Shown here in pieces: positions 58,269-64,000 of a DNA stretch of 64,000 nucleotides. A program made the translations under genes and the position numbers. The stretch's first letter is position 1; the number at the start of each line of letters is the position of its first letter. A model generated the notes under the pieces. It made no database searches and had not been told where the DNA came from. It was given only the letters and a program-made list of their open reading frames with translations. Origin of the DNA: Aquitalea denitrificans. GTDB taxonomy: Bacteria; Pseudomonadota; Gammaproteobacteria; Burkholderiales; Chromobacteriaceae. Location: contig NZ_CP047241.1 of NCBI RefSeq assembly GCF_009856625.1, positions 1,984,001 to 2,048,000 of the forward strand, written 5' to 3'.

Positions 58269-59354
58269 ATGGCCAAGGTGTATAACTTTTCCGCCGGACC
58301 GGCAGTTTTGCCCCACGATGTTCTGGCGCAAGCCCAGAGTGAAATGCTGGACTGGCACGGCTCCGGCATGTGCGTGATGGAAATGAGCCATCGCGGCAAG
58401 GAATTCATGGAAATCATCCATGATGCCGAGCAGGATCTGCGCGAGCTGATGCACGTACCCGCCGGTTACAAGGTATTGTTCCTGCAGGGTGGTGCCTCCA
58501 TGCAGTTTTCCATGGTGCCGCTCAACCTGCTGGGCGGCAAACAATCAGTCGACATCGTCAATACTGGCCACTGGTCCAAGCTGGCCATCAAGGAAGCACG
58601 CCGCTATTGCAGTATCAACGTGGTGGCTAGTAGCGAAGACCGCAACTTCGCCTACATCCCGGCAGAAAATACCTGGCAGCGCGACCCGAATGCCGCCTAC
58701 CTGCACTACACCTCCAATGAAACCATCGGCGGTTTGCAATTCCCCTTCGTACCGTCTGACGAAGGCGTGCCGCTGGTTTGTGACATGTCGTCCGACTTCC
58801 TGTCACGTGAAGTGGATGTCAGCAAGTTCGGCTTGATCTATGCCGGCGCGCAGAAGAATATCGGCCCGTCCGGCCTGGTGGTGCTACTGGTGCGTGAAGA
58901 CCTGCTGGGTCGTGCTCGTGCCGATCTGCCCACCATGCTCAACTATCAGGTGCATGCCGACGCCGACTCCATGTACAACACCCCGGCCACCTATCCCATC
59001 TATATCGCCGGCCTGGTGTTCAAATGGCTGAAGCAGCAGGGCGGGGTAAAGGGCATGGAAAGCCGCAATGCGGAAAAGGCCGGTTTGCTGTATCACACCA
59101 TTCAGGCCAGCGAAGGCTTCTATACCACCCATATCGACGAACCCTTCCGTTCGCGCATGAATGTTGTGTTCCGCCTGAAGGACAATGCGCTGGAAGAAAG
59201 CTTCCTGATGGAAGCGCGCAAGAACGGTCTGATCCAGCTCAAGGGCCACCGCGTGGTGGGCGGCATGCGCGCCTCCATCTACAACGCCATGCCGATTGAG
59301 GGTGTAAAGGCGCTGGCCAGCTTCATGCAGGACTTTGCCCGCCAGAACGGCTGA
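58269..59354 (+). CDS. serC: Phosphoserine aminotransferase
   Basis: 361 residues. Start KVYNFSAGPAVLPHDVL is the SerC signature; the PLP lysine is in YAGAQKNIGPSGLVVLLV, and other marks are LFLQGGASMQFSMVPLN and HYTSNETIGGLQF. It makes 3-phosphoserine from 3-phosphohydroxypyruvate and glutamate, and also serves pyridoxal phosphate synthesis. GAGGAC precedes the start. A terminator lies after it. Confidence 0.96.
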   Translation: MAKVYNFSAGPAVLPHDVLAQAQSEMLDWHGSGMCVMEMSHRGKEFMEIIHDAEQDLRELMHVPAGYKVLFLQGGASMQFSMVPLNLLGGKQSVDIVNTGHWSKLAIKEARRYCSINVVASSEDRNFAYIPAENTWQRDPNAAYLHYTSNETIGGLQFPFVPSDEGVPLVCDMSSDFLSREVDVSKFGLIYAGAQKNIGPSGLVVLLVREDLLGRARADLPTMLNYQVHADADSMYNTPATYPIYIAGLVFKWLKQQGGVKGMESRNAEKAGLLYHTIQASEGFYTTHIDEPFRSRMNVVFRLKDNALEESFLMEARKNGLIQLKGHRVVGGMRASIYNAMPIEGVKALASFMQDFARQNG

Positions 59355-59401
59355 CGACGATGTGACAGGGCAGATTGTTCTGCTATCGCTACACTGTGTG
59401 C

Positions 59402-59429
59402 AAAAACCCGTGGCCAACACGGGTTTTTT
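59402..59429. terminator. Terminator after serC
   Basis: AAAAACCCGTG, loop GCCAA, CACGGGTTTTTT. Confidence 0.9.
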
Positions 59430-59483
59430 CTTGTGCGCAGCGGTTTTATGATGGATGACCATAACAATATCGGAAATCATCCC

Positions 59484-60707
59484 ATGGACCGCTCCATTCA
59501 ACGCTTGCTGCTTGCGGGCGGCCTCATCGTGTCACTGGCCATGGGCATTCGCCATGGCTTCGGTTTTTTCATGCCGCCCATGACCAGCGCCTTTGGCTGG
59601 ACCCGCGAAAGCTTTGCCTTTGCACTGGGCATGCAGAACCTGATCTGGGGTCTGGCCCAGCCGTTTGCCGGCGCACTGGCAGACCGTCATGGCCCAGGAA
59701 AGGTGCTGCTGGGCGGTGGTCTGCTGTACGCACTGGGCTTGTTGCTGATGACGGTGTCGGCCAGCCCGGTCATGTTCTCCCTGTCGGCCGGTGTGCTACT
59801 GGGGCTGGCGCTGTCCGGAACCACCTATAGTGTGATCTTTGGCGTACTGGGCCGTACCGTGCCGGCAGCCTATCGTTCGCGTGCCATGGGCCTGACCGCC
59901 GCTGCGGGTTCTTTCGGTCAGTTTGCCATGGTGCCGATCGAGCGCTCGCTGATCGACGGCATGGGCTGGATCCCCGCCTTGCTGGTGCTGGGGGCTTGTG
60001 CCTTGTTGATGCTGCCATTGGGACGATCACTTACCCATCAGGCTGCGTCACTGCCGCAGACGGCGCAGCCACACACCCATCCGCACTTGCTGCAGGGGAT
60101 GTTGCATACATTCAGCCGCGCCTGGACCGAAAAGGGCTTTCGCTTGCTGATGGCTGGTTATTTCGTTTGTGGTTTCCAGGTCGTGTTCATTGGCGTGCAT
60201 CTGCCCGCTTATCTGCGCGATCACGGCATGGGCGGCAATATCGCCAGTCTGGCACTGGCGCTGATCGGCCTGTTCAATATTTTTGGCACTTTCATTTTCG
60301 GCGAAGCTGGCAGCCGCTATGCCAAGCCGCCGCTGCTTGCCGGTATCTATCTGGCGCGCAGCATTGCCATCGGCCTGTTCCTGCTGCTGCCGCTGTCGGT
60401 GCCCTCGGTGCTGGTATTTGCCTCGGTGATGGGCTTTCTGTGGCTATCCACCGTGCCGCTGACCAATGGCGTGATTGCCAGCCAGTTTGGTGTGCAGCAC
60501 CTGGGCATGCTGTCCGGTGCGGTATTTTTTTCCCATCAGGTGGGTAGCTTTCTTGGGGTGTGGCTGGGTGGGAAACTGTACGACCTGAATGGCAATTACA
60601 ACATCGTGTGGGGCATTGCCATTGTGCTGGGCGTTCTGGCTGCCCTGGCTAACCTGCCGATTCGCGAGCGTGCCTCTGCGGCCTTTGCCGACAAGGCTGC
60701 GGCATGA
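59484..60707 (+). CDS. MFS transporter (OxlT/monocarboxylate-type)
   Basis: 407 residues from the ATG at 59484 (GGAAA upstream); an earlier in-frame ATG at 59448 would add a 12-residue polar extension. Twelve membrane helices are expected. The start MGIRHGFGFFMPPMTSAFGWTRESFAFALGMQNLIWGLAQP and LADRHGPGKVLLGGGLLYALGLL (motif A) resemble OxlT and monocarboxylate transporters. Substrate unknown. A small membrane protein gene overlaps its stop codon. Confidence 0.85.
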   Translation: MDRSIQRLLLAGGLIVSLAMGIRHGFGFFMPPMTSAFGWTRESFAFALGMQNLIWGLAQPFAGALADRHGPGKVLLGGGLLYALGLLLMTVSASPVMFSLSAGVLLGLALSGTTYSVIFGVLGRTVPAAYRSRAMGLTAAAGSFGQFAMVPIERSLIDGMGWIPALLVLGACALLMLPLGRSLTHQAASLPQTAQPHTHPHLLQGMLHTFSRAWTEKGFRLLMAGYFVCGFQVVFIGVHLPAYLRDHGMGGNIASLALALIGLFNIFGTFIFGEAGSRYAKPPLLAGIYLARSIAIGLFLLLPLSVPSVLVFASVMGFLWLSTVPLTNGVIASQFGVQHLGMLSGAVFFSHQVGSFLGVWLGGKLYDLNGNYNIVWGIAIVLGVLAALANLPIRERASAAFADKAAA

Positions 60708-60820
60708 AAACCGTGCTCGGTGTGGCGTTGGCGCTGCTTGCCTTGCTGGTTTTGCTGTTGATGTATCAGCAGCCACGCTTCGTTATGGCCTTTGCTGATC
60801 TGATTACCGCCTGTTTCTGA
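60704..60820 (+). CDS. 38-residue single-pass membrane protein coupled to the MFS gene
   Basis: ATG at 60704 overlaps the MFS stop (ATGA). 38 residues: a basic start MKTVLGVALALLALLVLLLM forms one membrane helix, then a short tail with YQQPRFVMAFADLITACF. It is too short for usual gene callers. Overlap coupling and a clean hydrophobic helix suggest a real small membrane protein, perhaps an accessory of the transporter. Confidence 0.6.
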   Translation: MKTVLGVALALLALLVLLLMYQQPRFVMAFADLITACF

Positions 60821-60836
60821 TTTTCAAGGAGAACTC

Positions 60837-61424
60837 ATGCTGAGTAGCGAGATGTTTGCGCGTTTGCACGCCATTTGGGAGCAGGGTGAGCATCATGATG
60901 CCGTCACGACCGAACGCGCATTGAAAAACCTGTTCATCACGCCGGATACCGGGCGCTTCCTCTACCAGCTATTGCGGCATGCCAATCCGCAACATGTGCT
61001 GGAGATCGGCACATCCAACGGTTATTCCACCCTGTGGCTGGCGCTGGCCTTGCGTGATCGTGCGGGCCGCATCAGTAGTCTGGATATTCTGCCGGCCAAA
61101 CAGCAACAGGCGGCGCGGCATTTGCAGGATTTTGCTCTGCAGCACAAGGTGGATCTGCATTGTCTGGATGCTGCCAACTATTTGCAGACAGCTGAAGCTG
61201 GCAGCGTGGATCTGGTGTTCCTGGACGCAGATCGCAGCCGATATACCGATTACTGGCCAGATCTGTGCAGGATTCTGCGTCCGGGTGGGCTAATCGTGGT
61301 GGATAATGTCCTGTCGCATGCAAGCGAATGTGCAGATTTCATTCGACTGGTGCTTGCGACGGAAGGCTATCTCGCGGAAACTTACCAGATTGGAAAAGGC
61401 CAGTTTGTCATAGTGAAAGATTGA
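60837..61424 (+). CDS. Class I SAM-dependent O-methyltransferase
   Basis: 195 residues. SAM-binding motif I is VLEIGTSNGYSTLWLALAL, the acidic motif is ISSLDILPAKQ and the motif VDLVFLDADRSRYTDYWPDLCRILRPGGLIVVDNVL marks the caffeoyl-CoA/catechol O-methyltransferase-like family 3. The substrate is unknown. AAGGAG precedes the start. Confidence 0.88.
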   Translation: MLSSEMFARLHAIWEQGEHHDAVTTERALKNLFITPDTGRFLYQLLRHANPQHVLEIGTSNGYSTLWLALALRDRAGRISSLDILPAKQQQAARHLQDFALQHKVDLHCLDAANYLQTAEAGSVDLVFLDADRSRYTDYWPDLCRILRPGGLIVVDNVLSHASECADFIRLVLATEGYLAETYQIGKGQFVIVKD

Positions 61425-61428
61425 TTAC

Positions 61429-62502
61429 GTGTCAGAAGAACTGCTGAAGCAACACCGCGACGCCATCGACTCCATCGATGCCCAGATCCTCCATCTGCTT
61501 AACAGCCGTGCCAGTCATGCTCGCGAGATCGGTGAAATCAAGGGTGGTGGCATCATCTATCGCCCGGAACGTGAAGCCCAGGTACTGCGCCGTATCCAGC
61601 AGCTCAATCCCGGTCCGCTACCCAATGAAAGCGTGGCACGGCTGTTCCGCGAGGTGATGTCCGAATGCCTGGCGCTGGAAAAACCCTTATCCATTGCCTA
61701 CCTGGGACCGGAAGGCACCTTTACCCAACTGGCTGCCATCAAGCATTTTGGCCATGCCGCACGCACCGTGGCCTGCGCCTCGGTGGATGAGGCTTTCCGG
61801 CTGGTGGAATCCCGCGCGCTGGATTATGTGGTGGCCCCGGTGGAAAACAGCACCGAAGGCGCAGTTGGCCGTACGCTGGACCTGATGGTAAGCAGCCCCT
61901 TGCGTATTTGCGGTGAGGTGGTGCTGCGCATTCATCATCACCTGCTGCGCAAGGAAGACGGCATGGCTGGCATTACCCGCGTGTATGCTCATGCCCAGGC
62001 GCTGGCGCAATGTCACGAATGGCTGAACAAGAACCTGCCGGAAAATGTCGAGCGCATGTCGGTGGCCAGCAATGCCGAGGCTGCACGCCTGGCCGGTGAA
62101 GATCCGCAGGCTGCAGCCATCGCCGGGCAGGCCGCTGCCGAGCGCTACGGGCTGGTCAAACTGGCTGAGAACATTGAAGACGAGCCCAATAACACTACAC
62201 GCTTTCTGGTGCTGGGTAATCAGCAGGTTGGTGCAACCGGTCAGGACAAGACTTCCATTGTGGTGGCTGCGCCCAATCGTCCGGGCGCCGTCCACCAGTT
62301 GCTGGCACCAGTGGCCGATAATGGTGTTTCCATGACCAAGTTCGAATCGCGCCCCTCGCGTGCCGGTTTGTGGGACTACGTGTTCTTCATCGACATGGAA
62401 GGTCATCACGACGACGCCAATGTCGCAACCGCGCTAGCCGGGCTGTCCGAGCGGACCTCCTTTGTCAAAGTGCTGGGTTCTTACCCGCAAGCGGTTTTGT
62501 AA
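61429..62502 (+). CDS. pheA: Bifunctional chorismate mutase / prephenate dehydratase
   Basis: 357 residues from a GTG. AroQ-type chorismate mutase at ~1-85 (HRDAIDSIDAQILHLLNSRASHAREIGEIK), prephenate dehydratase at ~90-265 (IAYLGPEGTFTQLAAIKHFG, VAPVENSTEGAVGRTLDLM, NNTTRFLVLG) and a C-terminal ACT domain with the phenylalanine-binding ESRPSRAGLWDYVFFID. It leads from chorismate to phenylpyruvate and is feedback-inhibited by phenylalanine. A DAHP synthase gene follows 1.4 kb downstream. Confidence 0.96.
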   Translation: MSEELLKQHRDAIDSIDAQILHLLNSRASHAREIGEIKGGGIIYRPEREAQVLRRIQQLNPGPLPNESVARLFREVMSECLALEKPLSIAYLGPEGTFTQLAAIKHFGHAARTVACASVDEAFRLVESRALDYVVAPVENSTEGAVGRTLDLMVSSPLRICGEVVLRIHHHLLRKEDGMAGITRVYAHAQALAQCHEWLNKNLPENVERMSVASNAEAARLAGEDPQAAAIAGQAAAERYGLVKLAENIEDEPNNTTRFLVLGNQQVGATGQDKTSIVVAAPNRPGAVHQLLAPVADNGVSMTKFESRPSRAGLWDYVFFIDMEGHHDDANVATALAGLSERTSFVKVLGSYPQAVL

Positions 62503-62522
62503 GCAAGCATCATGTCCTGTGC

Positions 62523-62549
62523 AGCCGGGTCGGAAGCTTCCGCCCGGCT
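62523..62549 (+). terminator. Hairpin after pheA
   Basis: AGCCGGG(T)CGGAAG paired with CTTCCG(CC)CGGCT, followed by TGTTCTTATTT. A moderate terminator that also lies just before the next ribosome site. Confidence 0.6.
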
Positions 62550-62569
62550 GTTCTTATTTGGAGAGTTTC

Positions 62570-63151
62570 ATGAAGTCGGTTTGTCTGTTTTGTGGTTCCA
62601 ACAAAGGGGCGCGTCCCGAGTACGTGGCGGCGGCCGCCACGTTTGGTCGTACGCTGGCCGAGCAGGGCATCACCTTGGTGTATGGTGCGGGCAATGTCGG
62701 GCTGATGGGTGTTGCTGCCGATGCGGCGCTGGCAGCGGGTGGCAAGGTGGTCGGAGTGATTCCGGAGTTCCTCAAGGCCAAGGAAGTAGCGCACTTGGGT
62801 CTTGACGAGCTATATGTCACGGAAACCATGCACCAGCGCAAAGCAAAAATGGCCGAGCTGGCCGATGGCTTTGTCGCCTTGCCCGGCGGTTTTGGTACCT
62901 TTGACGAACTGTTTGAAATTCTGACTTGGGCACAGCTGTCGGTGCACGACAAGCCGGTTGGCCTGCTGGATGTAGCCGGCTTCTACCAGCCACTGCTAGC
63001 ACTGACGCGCCATGCAGTGGCGGAGGGGTTTGTGCCGGCCAGCAATATGGAACTGTTTTCTCATTCCCCGGATGTGGAGCACTTGCTGGACGCCATGCGT
63101 GCCTATCAGCCGCGCCAGACGTTGAAGTGGCTTGATCTGGCCAGGACCTGA
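62570..63151 (+). CDS. LOG-family protein (cytokinin-type nucleoside 5'-monophosphate phosphoribohydrolase)
   Basis: 193 residues from the ATG at 62570 (TTGGAG upstream). The Rossmann-like fold starts VCLFCGSNKGARPEY, with GITLVYGAGNVGLMG and the catalytic PGGFGTFDELFE (PGGxGTxxE). LOG enzymes release ribose phosphate from AMP-like nucleotides. The bacterial role is poorly defined; some act in nucleotide turnover. Confidence 0.92.
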   Translation: MKSVCLFCGSNKGARPEYVAAAATFGRTLAEQGITLVYGAGNVGLMGVAADAALAAGGKVVGVIPEFLKAKEVAHLGLDELYVTETMHQRKAKMAELADGFVALPGGFGTFDELFEILTWAQLSVHDKPVGLLDVAGFYQPLLALTRHAVAEGFVPASNMELFSHSPDVEHLLDAMRAYQPRQTLKWLDLART

Positions 63152-63188
63152 CCCCATCTGGCAAGTTATTGCCCCTTGGGAAATCGAT

Positions 63189-63767
63189 ATGGCCGATGAG
63201 CGCTGCACAGGCAGCAAGACATGGCGCTGGCGCATGCGTCGCCTGCTAAGCGGACCACTGGTGCTGCTGGCCGCCCTGTTGATTGCATTCGAGGAATTTG
63301 CCTGGGAGGAACTGTCCGCCTGGCTGGCGCAGCTTGGGCGCTTGCCGGTGTTGCGCCAGATCGAGGCCGTCATTGCCCGGGCATCGCCACCGGTGGCGCT
63401 CAGCCTGTTCCTGCTGCCGGTGCTGGGTCTGCTGCCGGTCAAGCTGGCCGCGGTGTTGTTGATCAGCCGTGGCCATGCGGTATCCGGCCTGCTTGTAATT
63501 CTGCTGGCCAAGTTGCTGGGAACTGCAGTGGCCGCACGTCTGTTTGCCCTGACGCGCAATCAGCTCATGTGTGTGGGCTGGTTTGCCCGGTCATACCAGC
63601 TGTTCATGCGCCTGAAAGCCTATGTTTACGGCCGTCTTGCCGCTTCCCGGGCCTGGCAGGCGGCACGGCGCGTGCTGGCCTTGTTGCGCAGCCGTATGCG
63701 GCGCTCGTCGGTGTGGTCGCGCCTGGGGCGGCGCATGTCCCGGCAGTGGCAGCATTTGCGCAAATAG
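63189..63767 (+). CDS. Small membrane protein of unknown function
   Basis: 192 residues from the ATG at 63189 (GGGAA upstream). Three hydrophobic segments (LSGPLVLLAALLIAF, VALSLFLLPVLGLLPVKLAAVLLI, GLLVILLAKLLGTAVAARLFAL) are followed by a strongly basic tail with many R. I recognise no family. It lies between the LOG gene and the DAHP synthase. Confidence 0.72.
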   Translation: MADERCTGSKTWRWRMRRLLSGPLVLLAALLIAFEEFAWEELSAWLAQLGRLPVLRQIEAVIARASPPVALSLFLLPVLGLLPVKLAAVLLISRGHAVSGLLVILLAKLLGTAVAARLFALTRNQLMCVGWFARSYQLFMRLKAYVYGRLAASRAWQAARRVLALLRSRMRRSSVWSRLGRRMSRQWQHLRK

Positions 63768-63869
63768 CTGACATCGTTCGCGGTTGGCTTCTGATAAAAT
63801 TGGTGTCGGCCTGACAATCTGACTGTCATGTCGGCATGACCGCCCCAATCCTTTTCGCAGGAATACAGC

Positions 63870-64000
63870 ATGATTATCGTGATGACCCGTTACGCACAGG
63901 ATGAACAGATTCAGGCTGTAGTCGACAAGATTCGCGCCGCCGGTCTGAGCGAGCATGTCTCCCGTGGTACCGAGCGAACCATCATCGGGGCGGTGGGAGA
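63870..64000 (+). CDS. 3-deoxy-7-phosphoheptulonate (DAHP) synthase, partial
   Basis: Only the first ~43 residues are present. The N-terminus MIIVMTRYAQDEQIQAVVDKIRAAGL and HVSRGTERTIIGAVG match the ferredoxin-like regulatory domain of type I-beta (Thermotoga/Bacillus-like) DAHP synthase. CGCAGGA precedes the start. It would catalyse the first step to chorismate, upstream of pheA in the pathway. Confidence 0.82.
   Translation, partial: MIIVMTRYAQDEQIQAVVDKIRAAGLSEHVSRGTERTIIGAVG

Noticed and set aside
1..64000. CRISPR array, tRNA, rRNA, insertion sequence or prophage
   Set aside because: No regularly spaced direct repeats, no tRNA-like cloverleaf ends, and no transposase, integrase or phage structural genes were seen in any gap.

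Overview
The window is GC-rich chromosomal DNA of a Gram-negative betaproteobacterium. Protein style and gene order (gyrA - two thioesterases - serC - MFS - pheA - LOG - DAHP synthase; many chemoreceptors and HD-GYP proteins) suggest Neisseriales, probably Chromobacteriaceae (Chromobacterium, Aquitalea or Vogesella-like). That placement is inference from gene content; no rRNA is present. I see no insertion sequence, prophage, tRNA or CRISPR array.

Layout. (1) 1-10,100: a partial solute-binding protein, a MacAB plus NodT tripartite efflux operon, and a converging EmrA/EmrB/NodT operon driven from a divergent promoter shared with a TetR regulator; two matching operators overlap or flank that promoter. 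(2) 10,100-16,540: a GntR regulator facing a glutamine-synthetase-like (PuuA type) and class III aminotransferase operon, a flavin reductase-like protein, a DEDDh exonuclease and an exported Ntn hydrolase. (3) 16,560-37,260: a signalling block with a FIST/HD-GYP/HD-GYP operon, a Cd/Zn/Pb ATPase with a CadR/PbrR-type MerR regulator, two chemoreceptors, a degenerate UmuD-like protein, HU, an HD-GYP response regulator with a 1305-residue hybrid kinase, RhlE and HflX. (4) 37,340-40,900: a molybdate operon modA-modB-modC-(nifQ-like)-modE behind a good ModE box. (5) 41,085-45,450: an AlaC-type aminotransferase, a third chemoreceptor, and an XRE-cupin regulator divergent from a B3/B4-domain protein.

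(6) 45,450-54,320 is the part most likely to be undescribed: a long AT-rich leader followed by seven tightly packed genes. They encode UDP-GlcNAc 2-epimerase, a processive family 2 glycosyltransferase with an unusual exported N-terminus, a membrane-anchored beta-helix (bactofilin-like) protein, an exported all-alpha protein, a membrane-anchored polysaccharide-deacetylase-like protein with altered motifs, a YaiO-type outer-membrane barrel and a polytopic membrane protein. Together they look like a complete synthase-dependent exopolysaccharide machine that is not Pga, Bcs, Alg or Pel.

(7) 54,600-64,000: gyrA and the downstream housekeeping and aromatic amino acid genes, including a 38-residue membrane protein coupled to the MFS gene. 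Several HD-GYP proteins nearby would lower c-di-GMP, which often controls exopolysaccharide synthesis, but no PilZ domain is visible in the polysaccharide cluster, so any link is speculative.
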